From assembly GCA_038134525.1 (NCBI GenBank), contig JAYPVI010000013.1, positions 10,360 to 74,359 on the forward strand: a stretch of DNA of 64,000 nucleotides. The letters are read 5' to 3'. Below the pieces are notes generated by a model. It saw only the letters and a program-made list of their open reading frames with translations. It had not been told where the DNA came from and ran no database searches. Numbering within the stretch: position 1 is the stretch's first letter; every line of letters starts with the position of its first letter. The translations under genes were made by a program, and so were the position numbers. This DNA is from GCA-002727735 sp038134525. Its GTDB lineage: Bacteria; Bacteroidota; Bacteroidia; Flavobacteriales_D; Parvicellaceae. Of this stretch, positions 1-9,473 are shown in pieces.

Positions 1-1674
1 AATTCTTCCGTTATCATAATTATTACTGTTGTTGCAAAATCCCTTTGTAAAATCGAAGCGAAATCCATCTACATGATATTCATCAAGCCAATAATGATTT
101 ACTCTATCCATAAAGTTTTGGGTTGCTTTTGATTCGTGATTGTAATCATAGCCCCAGCAATAGGGCATGTGTGGACAAATAGCATTAAACCAAGGGTTAT
201 TTGCTGCAGGTCTGTTATTTACTCCATCCCAATATAAATGTAACATAGGACTTTGCCCAAAAGCATGGTTAAAAACCATGTCTGTTATAACTGCTATACC
301 ACGACCGTGGCATGAATCAACAAAAGCTTTGAAATGGTCTGGTGTCCCATAATATTTATCTAGAGCCATATGAAAACTGGGATTATAACCCCAACTTTCA
401 TTGTTTTCAAATTCTCCAGGGGGCATCAATTCAATTGCATTTATTCCCAACTCCGATAAGTATTGTAATGTATCTATTAATGTTAAATAACTATGAGTAG
501 ATAAAAAATCTCGAACTAGTAATTCATAGATGACTAAATCTTTGTTATCTGGTTTAGTAAAATTAGTGTTTGTCCAACTATAAGGTAATTTTCCAGGTTG
601 CATTACGGTAACAAAACCATTGGTAAAATTGGCTGGGTAGGGAATGGGGTCAGGATAAGCCAAATTCCCAATGTAATTATCATTGTTAGGGTCTAAAATT
701 AAGGGGCTAAATGGATCTGCTACTTTGATAATTCCGTCTACTAGATATTGATAGGTGTATGCTTCTCCAGGCGTTAATCCTGTAATGGTTTTCCACCAGT
801 AAGTACTATCTAAAGATAAATTCATAAAAGAAGCTGAGTTTATTTTCCAGTTGTTATGATCTCCAATGAGATTAACGGTGTTTTTTTCTGGGGCGAAAAA
901 TGTAATGGTAACGGTTGAATCATCGATGTAATTAATTCCGTCTAACATACCTAAAGGAGGGTCTTGAAAATTAGTTGGTGGTATAACTGCATATGAAATA
1001 GTATCATATAAGGTTGTTGTGCCATCATGAGCTACCATTACAATGTCATGATCACCAGTAGAGTTGACGCTTAGATTATATTGCAGTACGGTGCTGGCAC
1101 TTACGTTTGTGAGGAGGTTGCCATTGTCATAAAGTTCAATTGTTGCATTGCTGTTGGTCATTGCTTCAATAGATATGATGTCATTTAAATGAACTAAAAC
1201 ATGGTCATAGGGCTTGAAAATGGCAGCTTGAAATCCTCCATTAACAGGGTAAATGGGATAGAAAATATCCCCCATGGTAGCTGTTTTACCTTCTACAGAT
1301 CCATCCGCATTTCTAAATACAAAAGCCAACTTGGCTACATTTGTTCCTTGTGGAAATCCGTAAAATTGGTCAATATCAATGGATATCTCGTGCAGGTTGT
1401 TCCCAATATCAGTCATGAGTACATTAGGGTCAGCTTGCCCCCAGTTTCCCTGAACAAAGGACCATGAACTAGGTAAGCCACTTTGAGTTACCACTCCTGT
1501 GTGAGCATACACTGGGGTAATTCCTATTAACCCTCCATTACCCTGAGAAGCATCATATTGAACAGTGATAACATCATTTATTGTTGGGAAAGCAGGAGAT
1601 ATGCTTATAATCTGAGCTTTATGGTTTAAGCAAAAAATAAGTAAGATTATGCCAACTAGATATCTATAATTCAT
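1..1674 (-). CDS. Secreted GH13 alpha-amylase family protein, partial (cut by window edge)
   Basis: The reading frame runs 558 codons from ATG at 1674 without a stop and leaves the window, so the C-terminus is missing. Residues 1-20 look like a Sec signal peptide. Residues about 25-130 form a beta-rich module resembling starch-binding modules (including an AFVFRNADGS stretch), residues about 248-335 resemble a CBM48/isoamylase N-terminal domain, and a GH13 barrel starts near 375. GH13 region I is DMVFNH (465-470) and region II is DGFRFDF, with D541 the expected nucleophile; the acid/base Glu lies outside the window. Probable role: extracellular starch or pullulan cleavage. A T9SS tail is likely by analogy with its neighbours but cannot be seen. 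The start is preceded by a terminator-like hairpin. Confidence 0.9.
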   Translation of the reverse strand, partial: MNYRYLVGIILLIFCLNHKAQIISISPAFPTINDVITVQYDASQGNGGLIGITPVYAHTGVVTQSGLPSSWSFVQGNWGQADPNVLMTDIGNNLHEISIDIDQFYGFPQGTNVAKLAFVFRNADGSVEGKTATMGDIFYPIYPVNGGFQAAIFKPYDHVLVHLNDIISIEAMTNSNATIELYDNGNLLTNVSASTVLQYNLSVNSTGDHDIVMVAHDGTTTLYDTISYAVIPPTNFQDPPLGMLDGINYIDDSTVTITFFAPEKNTVNLIGDHNNWKINSASFMNLSLDSTYWWKTITGLTPGEAYTYQYLVDGIIKVADPFSPLILDPNNDNYIGNLAYPDPIPYPANFTNGFVTVMQPGKLPYSWTNTNFTKPDNKDLVIYELLVRDFLSTHSYLTLIDTLQYLSELGINAIELMPPGEFENNESWGYNPSFHMALDKYYGTPDHFKAFVDSCHGRGIAVITDMVFNHAFGQSPMLHLYWDGVNNRPAANNPWFNAICPHMPYCWGYDYNHESKATQNFMDRVNHYWLDEYHVDGFRFDFTKGFCNNSNNYDNGRI

Positions 1675-1685
1675 TTTGAAATGAG

Positions 1686-1712
1686 AAAAAAAAAAGCTCC
1701 CAAAGGAGCTTT
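1686..1712 (-). terminator. Intrinsic terminator between the T9SS protein and the GH13 amylase
   Basis: On the minus strand an 8-bp perfect stem (AAAGCTCC/GGAGCTTT, 1693-1712, 4-nt loop) runs into ten consecutive T residues (1695 down to 1686). It follows the stop of the 1731-2456 gene and ends 11 bp before the ATG at 1674 of the next leftward gene, so the amylase must be expressed by read-through or from a promoter that overlaps the hairpin. Confidence 0.85.
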
Positions 1713-1730
1713 ATAATCATAAAATTAACT

Positions 1731-2456
1731 TTATTTTTTAATCAACTTACCAGTTGTGCTTTGCGTTCCAGAACTTAGTTTATATATGTAAATTCCAGCA
1801 TTTAGAGAAGATGTATTGTATTGAATTGCATGTGATCCTTTTCCTAATACTGTATTAGTTACATTATCAACTAATTTTCCAGTAATGTCATATACTGAAA
1901 TTTGTACTTCTTTAAAGTCTCTAAGGATTAAATTAAAGAACGTACTTTCATTAGCTGGATTAGGTGAAACTGTGATAATGTCTTTTAATGATACTTCTTC
2001 AACAGATGTTCCTGAACAAGGGGATAATGCTGCAATGTCTACCATAAAGTCGGCACATCCACCTGCACCATCATCATCTTTTCCCTCACTAGCCCATGGA
2101 TTTGCTGGATCTGCAGGACCTCCATTGTAAACAAAGTGAACTGTAGATGCGGCTACTCCATAGTAAGCTGCTGGATCCATTGTTAGTGTAAATACACCTG
2201 CACCATCATTCTGTGCGGTTACTGCTCCAGCGTCATCCCACGCTATTACAGTTGACCATGAGTCTGCACCTGAGTGAAAGCCGATATCTGCCATGGCCGA
2301 AAGATCACCAGGAGCTGCAGCGCAATTCAATGAATTATCAAATGAAATCTGAAGATCAGAACCATTCAAACATGCACTAATAGCTGCATTGTTTTGTGCA
2401 TTTATTCCTAAAGAAAGGGCACAAATAGAGAAAATAGATAAGTATATTTTTTTCAT
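1731..2456 (-). CDS. Small T9SS-secreted protein, possible glucan-binding protein
   Basis: This 241-residue protein begins with a clear signal peptide (cleavage near INAQ, about residue 21) and ends with a type A T9SS sorting domain (about 155-241: SPNPANES, ISVYDITGKLV, LNAGIYIYKL, final KLIKK). The middle 125 residues are rich in Ala, Asp, Gly and Trp, with four Cys. They include GFHSGADSW and VHFVYNGGPADPANPW, which resemble starch-binding-type beta-sandwich modules; I cannot name a family. It lies upstream of a leftward amylase and divergent from susC, so a role in holding or presenting alpha-glucan outside the cell is inferred from context. It ends before a strong terminator, which may make it more abundant than the following amylase. 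Confidence 0.8.
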   Translation of the reverse strand: MKKIYLSIFSICALSLGINAQNNAAISACLNGSDLQISFDNSLNCAAAPGDLSAMADIGFHSGADSWSTVIAWDDAGAVTAQNDGAGVFTLTMDPAAYYGVAASTVHFVYNGGPADPANPWASEGKDDDGAGGCADFMVDIAALSPCSGTSVEEVSLKDIITVSPNPANESTFFNLILRDFKEVQISVYDITGKLVDNVTNTVLGKGSHAIQYNTSSLNAGIYIYKLSSGTQSTTGKLIKK

Positions 2457-2500
2457 AATGTAATATTTAAGTTTTCCTAAAGTTAAAAAAAAAATTACTT

Positions 2501-2517
2501 AACGTATAAATGACGCT
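2501..2517. promoter_or_regulatory. Candidate operator, copy 1 (divergent promoter region of susC)
   Basis: The 17-bp sequence AACGTATAAATGACGCT shares AACGT and ATGACGCT at the same spacing with 15093-15109 (13 of 17 positions identical). It lies 11 bp upstream of the -7 box at 2528 and between two divergent genes of the glucan locus. The half ATGACG matches the perfect palindrome of the other copy. Binding by a LacI-type or similar regulator is inferred; no regulator gene is visible in this window. Confidence 0.5.
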
Positions 2518-2527
2518 AAAAAAATTT

Positions 2528-2535
2528 TAAATTTG
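2528..2535 (+). promoter_or_regulatory. Candidate susC promoter, -7 box
   Basis: TAAATTTG fits the Bacteroidota -7 consensus TAnnTTTG and lies 33 bp before the susC ATG. No TTTG or TTG is seen at the expected -33 distance; that zone is occupied by the candidate operator at 2501-2517, which fits a regulated promoter. Confidence 0.45.
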
Positions 2536-2568
2536 GAAAGTTCATAACATTAATTAACATTTTATATA

Positions 2569-5538
2569 ATGAGTACTACATGTTTTAAAACTTTAATTCT
2601 CTGTGGATTATTATCTTCGATCAACTATACTTATTCTCAATATTCGTTGTCAGGAAGATTGATGGATGATAATGGAGAAGCATTAATTGGAGCAACCGTA
2701 AAAATTTCTTCTCTTTCTTTAGGAACAAGTACTGATATAGAGGGAAACTATTTAATCTCAAATATCACTAATGGTCAACACAATGTGGTTTTTAGTGCAG
2801 TTGGTTTTAAAACCCTTACAGCGTTAATTGATTTTAATGAAAATGTCCAACGTGATGTAACTCTTTTTGAAGATGCACTTCTACTTGATGAAGCTGTAGT
2901 AATTGGATATGGTACTGCTAGAACTAAAGATCTAACTGGTTCTGCAGTTATAGTTAAAAGCGAAGACTTTAATAAGGGGTCGGTTACCACTCCTGAGCAA
3001 TTAGTTATGGGTAAAATCCCTGGAGTTAAAATCAACTCAAATAATGGAGCTCCTGGTTCTGGAAGTACAATTAGAATTAGAGGTGGGACGTCCATAAATG
3101 CAAGCAATGATCCCTTAATAGTTATTGATGGTGTTCCTTTAGACAACGGTGGAGTAGCTGGTGCTGCAAATCCATTAAACCTGATAAACCCAAATGACAT
3201 TGAATCATTTGTAGTGCTAAAAGATGCTTCAGCCACAGCTATTTACGGATCAAGAGGCGCAAATGGTGTAATTCTAATTACCACTAAAAAAGGAAAAGGG
3301 AACAAGATCAATGTCAATTTCACAACAAACAATTCCCTTTCAACCGTAGTAAAATATACAGATGTCCTAACAGCAGATGAGTATCGTCAAGTTATTAATG
3401 AATTCGGGACACAAAATCAAATAGATAATTTAGGAGACTCAAGTACCAATTGGCAAAATCAGGTATACAGAACAGCTTATATTAATGAGAATAATGTTTC
3501 TGTTTCTGGTGGAATTGGTGGTGTGCCTTTTCGTTTTTCAGCTGGAAATAAACATGAAGAAGGACTTTTAAAAAGACACGAGTTAGATCGTTATGCTGCA
3601 TCATTAAACTTAAGCCCTTCGTTTTTAGAAGATCATGTTCAATTAGAATTAAATTCGAGGTTTGTTCATACAGATAACTTTTTTGCAGATCAAGGCGCAA
3701 TTTGGGCATCAGCTCAATTTGATCCCACAAAACCTATTTTTAGTGGAGATACGGCATACGGTGGTTACTATGAAACTCTTTTTGCTGCTGGTGGTAACGC
3801 TGGTAGACCCATACCGTTAGCTATCCGTAACCCACTTGGACTAATTGAGCAAAAAGAAGATGTTAGTGATGTCAATCGCTTTATTGGAAATGCAAGAGTA
3901 ACTTACAATACTCACTTTTTGGATGGATTAAAAGCAGTAGTAAATGTGGGTACAGATATGGTCAACTCGAATGGTACAGTTTTAATACCTCACACAGCAG
4001 CTTCCAATTTCCAAAATGGTGGTTTTCAAACCCAATATGATATGGAAAAATCAAATCAATTAATTGAAGGTTTTCTGAATTACTCTAATGCAGAACAAGG
4101 CGGTGATCATCGATTGGATTTAACAGCAGGTTATTCTTTTCAAGAATGGTCTACAATGAGTCCATCTTATCCCGGATTAAATATTGCTGGTGACACATTA
4201 AATGCACCTGGAATCCCAACAGACACAAAAAATGCATTGCTTTCATATTACGGAAGAGGAATCTATTCGTATTCAGATAAATATGTGGTAACCGCTACTT
4301 TAAGAAGAGACGGTTCTTCTAGATTCAGTCCTGAAAATAGATGGGGGTGGTTTCCTTCAGCTTCAGCGGCTTGGATTATAAGTGAGGAGTCATTCTTGAA
4401 AGATTCAGATCTAATTTCCTTTTTGAAATTTAGAGCAGGATTTGGGGTAACTGGACAACAGGATATATTTTATGATTATCCTTATATTCCAAATTATCAA
4501 GAGGGTTCTGTCACAGCACAATATCAATTTGGAGGAAATTTTGTAAGTACACTTCGACCTGATGGGTATGATTACAATATAAAATGGGAATCTACAGCAA
4601 GTACTAACATTGGATTAGATTTTGGTTTTTTGAATGATAAAATCAGTGGTTCAGTAGACTACTATGTGAAGGAAACATCTGACTTATTAGCTACGGTTCC
4701 TGTTGTAGCAGGTACCAATTTCACCAATTTTATTTTAACCAATGTAGGTAGTATGAAAAACGAAGGGGTTGAAGTAAACTTGAACCTAGGGCTTTTAAAT
4801 TCAAGTACAACTAAAGTAGATCTGGGATTAAATGCTTCTTACAATAAAAATACAGTTACTGGCCTTTCTTTAGTTGAAGATACTTCTTCATTAGGAATTC
4901 AAGTAGGTGGAATTTCTGGGGGTATTGGAAATACTGCACAAATACACACGGTGGGATATCCTACTTTTACTTTTTTCATGTATGAGGCGAATTATGATGA
5001 TGAAGGGAATCCTATAGAAGATCAATTCACCGATTTTAATAATGATTCGGTTATAAACATTGATGACAGGGTGAGATCAGGAAATCCTAATCCAAATTGG
5101 TTTTTAGGACTAAATCTTAATGCTTCTTACAAAAATTGGTATATGGGAACATCCATGCGTGCAGAGTTAGGTGCTTATGTATACAATAATTTGGCATCAA
5201 ACTATGGAAATCTACAAGCTGGTAATTCTACGTTCAATTCTTCCAATATTCACAGTAGTTTCTTAACTACCAATTTTCAAGGAAACACCAATGAACAGCT
5301 ATTAAGTGATTATTTTTTGGAGAAGGCAAATTTCTTGAGAATGGACTACTTTACGTTGGGCTATAATTTTGGAAATTCACTTTCAGATAAATTTAGACTC
5401 AATGCTGCTTTAACAGTAAACAATGTTTTTGTGTACACCAAATATTCAGGAATGGATCCTGAAGTAGTAGGAGGAATAGATAACAATATATACCCAAGAC
5501 CTAGGATATATTCACTAAACTTAACATTTGATTTTTAA
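2569..5538 (+). CDS. susC: SusC-family TonB-dependent outer-membrane glucan transporter
   Basis: This 989-residue protein has a signal peptide (cleavage near TYSQ, residue 24) and a CarboxypepD_reg-like domain (about 25-105). The SusC signature DEAVVIGYGT follows at 107-116, then a plug domain (to about 240) and a long C-terminal beta-barrel ending in aromatic-rich SLNLTFDF. SusC proteins form the barrel under a SusD lid and import oligosaccharides with TonB energy. It is followed 10 bp later by susD and then a secreted amylase, which makes starch or maltodextrin the likely substrate. Family assignment is firm; substrate is inferred from the neighbours. Confidence 0.95.
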   Translation: MSTTCFKTLILCGLLSSINYTYSQYSLSGRLMDDNGEALIGATVKISSLSLGTSTDIEGNYLISNITNGQHNVVFSAVGFKTLTALIDFNENVQRDVTLFEDALLLDEAVVIGYGTARTKDLTGSAVIVKSEDFNKGSVTTPEQLVMGKIPGVKINSNNGAPGSGSTIRIRGGTSINASNDPLIVIDGVPLDNGGVAGAANPLNLINPNDIESFVVLKDASATAIYGSRGANGVILITTKKGKGNKINVNFTTNNSLSTVVKYTDVLTADEYRQVINEFGTQNQIDNLGDSSTNWQNQVYRTAYINENNVSVSGGIGGVPFRFSAGNKHEEGLLKRHELDRYAASLNLSPSFLEDHVQLELNSRFVHTDNFFADQGAIWASAQFDPTKPIFSGDTAYGGYYETLFAAGGNAGRPIPLAIRNPLGLIEQKEDVSDVNRFIGNARVTYNTHFLDGLKAVVNVGTDMVNSNGTVLIPHTAASNFQNGGFQTQYDMEKSNQLIEGFLNYSNAEQGGDHRLDLTAGYSFQEWSTMSPSYPGLNIAGDTLNAPGIPTDTKNALLSYYGRGIYSYSDKYVVTATLRRDGSSRFSPENRWGWFPSASAAWIISEESFLKDSDLISFLKFRAGFGVTGQQDIFYDYPYIPNYQEGSVTAQYQFGGNFVSTLRPDGYDYNIKWESTASTNIGLDFGFLNDKISGSVDYYVKETSDLLATVPVVAGTNFTNFILTNVGSMKNEGVEVNLNLGLLNSSTTKVDLGLNASYNKNTVTGLSLVEDTSSLGIQVGGISGGIGNTAQIHTVGYPTFTFFMYEANYDDEGNPIEDQFTDFNNDSVINIDDRVRSGNPNPNWFLGLNLNASYKNWYMGTSMRAELGAYVYNNLASNYGNLQAGNSTFNSSNIHSSFLTTNFQGNTNEQLLSDYFLEKANFLRMDYFTLGYNFGNSLSDKFRLNAALTVNNVFVYTKYSGMDPEVVGGIDNNIYPRPRIYSLNLTFDF

Positions 5539-5548
5539 TACAAGTATT

Positions 5549-7168
5549 ATGAAAAAGATTAAAATAAGCTTTCTTACATTATTAACTACAGGGTTTTTAT
5601 TTCTCGACTCATGTTCAAAGAGGCTAGACCTTGCGCCACCAATTGGCCTATCATCGGTAGAAGTGTATGCTGATGCGGATAATTATGAAAAGGTATTAGC
5701 TAAGATATATGCAGGTATGTCTCTCTCAGGACTTCATGGTCCAGCTGGTAATCCAGATATTGCCGGCATTGACGAAGGATTTTCACAGTATATCAGAGTT
5801 TTATGGAATTTACAAGAACTACCTACAGATCACGCAATATGTAGATGGAACGATGTAGGGATTCCAGAAATGTGTAAAATGGAGTGGAGTGCTGATAATT
5901 CTTTCGTAAAAGCCATGTATTCTAGGATATATTTTCAAATCCCTATTGCAAATGTGTTTATTAAAGAATCTTCAGATGAAAGCATGAATGAGAAAGGCTT
6001 TACAGAGGAACAGCAAAACGAAATTAGAACATATCGTGCTGAAGCTCGATTTATGAGAGCTTTAAGTTATTATCATGCTATGGATTTGTTCGGAAATGTC
6101 CCTTTTGTGGATGAATCAGATCCAATTGGAGTTTTTACACCTGAACAAATCACAAGAACTAATTTGTTTAATTGGATTGAAACAGAATTACTGTCTATTG
6201 AAAATAATCTCCTTGACCCATCTTCAGTTCCATATGGAAGAGCAAGTAAGGCTGCAGCACAAACATTATTAGCTAAAATGTATTTAAATGCAGAAGTCTA
6301 CACGGGTAATTCAAGATGGACTGATTGTATTACATATTGTAATAAAGTGATTAATAACGGAGGATTTAGTTTGAGTCCAAGTTATGCGGAGTTATTTATG
6401 GCAGACAACCACACATCTCCTGAAATCATTTTTCCAGTTTGCTTTGATGGGCAATACACTCAGACATGGGGTGGTACTACATTCCTTATTTGCGCTGCGA
6501 TTGGATCAACCATGGATGCTAGTGATTATGGAATGAATAACGGATGGAACGGATTAAGAGCTACTCCCACATTTGTAAATATCTTTTCAGATTCTACATT
6601 AGACTCAAGATGGAAGTTTCACACTTCAGGAGAAAAAGTAATCGCTGGAGATACGGTTATGGTTGTTCAAGATGTAAATATCGGAGAAGTTTTAACAAAT
6701 TGTCCGGATACAAGTGGTTATCTGGTTGGGAAATTCAGTAATTTGGATCAAATGGGTAATCCAGGTTCACATGTGTCTCTTTCTCATTCAGATACGGATT
6801 TTCCTTTATTTAGATTAGCTGATGTTCATTTAATGTTAGCTGAAGCTTCATTACAAGAAGGTGATCAAGGAACGGCCCTAGCTAATATGAACGCTATTAG
6901 AGAACGTGCATATGGGAACTCAAATCACAATTTTTCAACGGTAACATTAGATGATGTTCTTGATGAGAGAAGTAAGGAACTCTATTGGGAATGTACAAGA
7001 AGAACAGATCTAATTAGGTTTAATAAGTTTACGGGATCTGATTTAGTTTGGTCCTTCAAAGGTGGTGCTACTGATGGTACTGCTGTTGATGATTTTAGAT
7101 CACTTTATCCTCTACCTACGTATGATATTGTAAACAATCCAAATCTTTCTCAAAACAATGGCTATTAA
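5549..7168 (+). CDS. susD: SusD-family surface glycan-binding lipoprotein
   Basis: I place the start at ATG 5549 (MKKIKISF...), which gives a lipoprotein signal ending in LDSC with lipidated Cys22; an earlier in-frame start at 5528 would overlap susC and spoil the signal. The roughly 539-residue protein has the SusD N-terminal region (DLAPPIGLSS...), a TPR-like helical core with the AEARFMRALSYYHAMDLFG stretch, and the RagB/SusD C-terminal part with MLAEASLQEG, MNAIRERAYG and DERSKELYWE. SusD lies as a lid on the SusC barrel at the cell surface and binds glycan. The next gene overlaps its end by 11 bp, so the three genes are probably one operon. Confidence 0.95.
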   Translation: MKKIKISFLTLLTTGFLFLDSCSKRLDLAPPIGLSSVEVYADADNYEKVLAKIYAGMSLSGLHGPAGNPDIAGIDEGFSQYIRVLWNLQELPTDHAICRWNDVGIPEMCKMEWSADNSFVKAMYSRIYFQIPIANVFIKESSDESMNEKGFTEEQQNEIRTYRAEARFMRALSYYHAMDLFGNVPFVDESDPIGVFTPEQITRTNLFNWIETELLSIENNLLDPSSVPYGRASKAAAQTLLAKMYLNAEVYTGNSRWTDCITYCNKVINNGGFSLSPSYAELFMADNHTSPEIIFPVCFDGQYTQTWGGTTFLICAAIGSTMDASDYGMNNGWNGLRATPTFVNIFSDSTLDSRWKFHTSGEKVIAGDTVMVVQDVNIGEVLTNCPDTSGYLVGKFSNLDQMGNPGSHVSLSHSDTDFPLFRLADVHLMLAEASLQEGDQGTALANMNAIRERAYGNSNHNFSTVTLDDVLDERSKELYWECTRRTDLIRFNKFTGSDLVWSFKGGATDGTAVDDFRSLYPLPTYDIVNNPNLSQNNGY

Positions 7169-9473
7169 GCGTTTTATATGTTTAGTTTGTCATTTTTGTT
7201 TTTTAATATCGGTTAGTGGACAGTCTTTAACCACTTCAAAGCAAGTTGTTCTTCAAGGCTATTGGTGGGATTATTTTAACGCTAACTATTCATACAAGTA
7301 CGCTGATTATTTATCTGCTTTAGCTCCAAGACTTAGAAGTATAGGTATTGATGCGGTTTGGATACCTCCCACAGTAAAAAATCCTCAAATTACCTACATG
7401 GGGTATTCTCCGTTTGATCATTATGATTTAGGAGATAAGTACCAAAAAGGATTTCTTAAAACTAAAATGGGAGATAAAGATCAATTATTGAGAATGGTGG
7501 CTGTTCTTAAGGCAAATGGTATTGATGTTATTCAGGACATTGTTTTAAATCATATAGACGGAGCAGGAAGTCAAAATGGTGCTGGTGGAAGAGATCCAGC
7601 AGCAATTGATGATGGGGTAACTAATAAATACAAAAACTTTAGGTATGTTTCTTATGCAACACCAGCAAGCGCTGAGTCAGCTTCTAATTATTTAGCTCGT
7701 TCTGGAAGGTTTTCAAAAAATTGGCAAAATTTTTATCCAAATAACAGTTATATATGTTGTTCAAATGAAATGAATACTCCCTATTGGGGTCCTGATATTT
7801 CTTATGAATCCAATTCCTATGGGTTGAGTTCTAATGCAACATATAATCCTAATCAATCCACTGATTATATGAGAACCAACACAAGAAACTGGTTAATGTG
7901 GTATAAAAAGCAAATGGGTTGGGAGGGTGTCAGAATAGATGCCATTAAACATTTTCCTACCTACATAGTAGAAGATTTTTTATGGAATATTCAACACGGA
8001 AACGGATGGGCAAATGGAACTGATGATATGTATGCTGTTGGAGAATGGGTTGGCGGTGCTTCTGCTCTTGATCAATGGTGTAATGATGTTCAAAATAGGG
8101 CAGGAACATTTGATTTTTCACTAAGAAATGCACTGACTGGAATCATTCAAGGAAACGGGAATTTCGATCTGGGGACTGTACCTAACTATCAGCAAACTAA
8201 TAGACAACGCACTGTCCCTTTTGTAAATAATCATGATACATTCAGACCTATTTTGGATATCAATGGAAATTACAATGGATGGAATTTTGGAAGTCAATTG
8301 GGGCCTCAAATTGAACCAAATGATCCTAGATTAAGTGTGGTATATGCTATTGCTTTTGCAGTAGATGGTGCTCCCATGGTTTATTTTGAAGACCTATTTG
8401 ATATTGGATATAATGGGAACAGATATAACCACGATCCAGCTGATTCAACAGAATTACCTATGAGATCGGATATTGTAAATATCATTTGGTGTCACCAAAA
8501 CCTTGATTTTAAGGATGGATCTTATTTAGTGAGATGGCAAGAAAATGATGCATTAGTTATTGAAAGAGATTCAAAGGCTGTTATTGCAGTAAACGATAAT
8601 TGGAATATCTGGAAAAATTTAACAGGTGTTCAAACCAATTTTTCAGATGGAACTATACTAAGAGATTACAGTGGTGCCAATACACAAACCATTACGGTGT
8701 ATGGAGGTGGGAAAATGGATATCTCCATACCACCATGTGATGGATCGGCTAACTTGGGTAGAAGAGGATATTGCATTTGGGCACCTGATGGAGCTCAGAC
8801 TACTTACGTGAATACTTCTGAAAGCATAACTCAAGAATGGGAAATGGCTGATGATTTGGGAGATAGTCATGTAGCCTCTCTACAACAAGGTGGAAAATTA
8901 CCTTCAAATAGTCAAGAATGTAGGGTAGTGGGAAAGGTCTTTCCTAAAGCTAATTCAACCATATCAGTAGAGTTATATCCTTTATTTTCAACTTTATCTA
9001 TTAATTTATTATTAGTAGACTCCAATTGTAATGTAATTGATTCAATTAGTGGGATTGGAAATATTTTGCATGACTTTAATGTTGCTGATGAATCTTGGTA
9101 TACTATTAAAATCAGAAACACAACACCCAACCAAATGGGGCAAAAATGTTGGGTAAAGGTAAATTATGAGGCTCCATCAAACCCTTATCTTGATGCAGTT
9201 AAAAATAAATGCTCCTGTATTCCGCCACCAAGTGTGGGATTCAATGAAATTATGGACAAACTAGATATTTATCCAAATCCAACAACGGGTATAATTAATT
9301 TGTCTTTAGCTAGTATGTACTCTCCAACCAAATTTGAAGTAGTGGATCTTACAGGAAAGGTTGTTTTCTTTGGAATGATTAATAGTAAATTGGAATTGGA
9401 TGTTTCCCATCTTCCTAAAGGGATTTATTACCTAAAAATAGGTAAAATGACTTCAAAATTTGTTAAAATGTAA
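7158..9473 (+). CDS. T9SS-secreted GH13 alpha-amylase
   Basis: This 771-residue protein has a signal peptide (cleavage near VSGQ, residue 22), a GH13 catalytic domain (about 28-450), a C-terminal amylase sheet, a beta-rich module with several Cys (about 570-690) and a T9SS type A sorting domain (about 700-771, IYPNPTTG ... LPKGIYYLKI). All GH13 catalytic regions are present: DIVLNH 127-132, GVRIDAIKH with nucleophile D261, VGEW with acid/base E296, and FVNNHD with D360. It should hydrolyse internal alpha-1,4 bonds of starch outside the cell. The start overlaps susD by 11 bp, suggesting translational coupling. The stop overlaps the convergent phosphorylase gene by 11 bp. Confidence 0.93.
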   Translation: MAIKRFICLVCHFCFLISVSGQSLTTSKQVVLQGYWWDYFNANYSYKYADYLSALAPRLRSIGIDAVWIPPTVKNPQITYMGYSPFDHYDLGDKYQKGFLKTKMGDKDQLLRMVAVLKANGIDVIQDIVLNHIDGAGSQNGAGGRDPAAIDDGVTNKYKNFRYVSYATPASAESASNYLARSGRFSKNWQNFYPNNSYICCSNEMNTPYWGPDISYESNSYGLSSNATYNPNQSTDYMRTNTRNWLMWYKKQMGWEGVRIDAIKHFPTYIVEDFLWNIQHGNGWANGTDDMYAVGEWVGGASALDQWCNDVQNRAGTFDFSLRNALTGIIQGNGNFDLGTVPNYQQTNRQRTVPFVNNHDTFRPILDINGNYNGWNFGSQLGPQIEPNDPRLSVVYAIAFAVDGAPMVYFEDLFDIGYNGNRYNHDPADSTELPMRSDIVNIIWCHQNLDFKDGSYLVRWQENDALVIERDSKAVIAVNDNWNIWKNLTGVQTNFSDGTILRDYSGANTQTITVYGGGKMDISIPPCDGSANLGRRGYCIWAPDGAQTTYVNTSESITQEWEMADDLGDSHVASLQQGGKLPSNSQECRVVGKVFPKANSTISVELYPLFSTLSINLLLVDSNCNVIDSISGIGNILHDFNVADESWYTIKIRNTTPNQMGQKCWVKVNYEAPSNPYLDAVKNKCSCIPPPSVGFNEIMDKLDIYPNPTTGIINLSLASMYSPTKFEVVDLTGKVVFFGMINSKLELDVSHLPKGIYYLKIGKMTSKFVKM

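Noticed and set aside
167..352. Short plus-strand frame within the partial amylase
   Set aside because: It is a shadow of the conserved GH13 barrel on the minus strand.
2775..3236. 153-codon open frame antisense to susC
   Set aside because: It lies wholly inside the susC plug region, has no domain or signal, and its composition is the complement of a well-supported gene.
5534..5551. Small palindrome AATAC-AA-GTATT at the susC-susD junction
   Set aside because: The stem has 5 bp and a 2-nt loop with no T tract; it is expected by chance in AT-rich DNA and would not end transcription between coupled genes.
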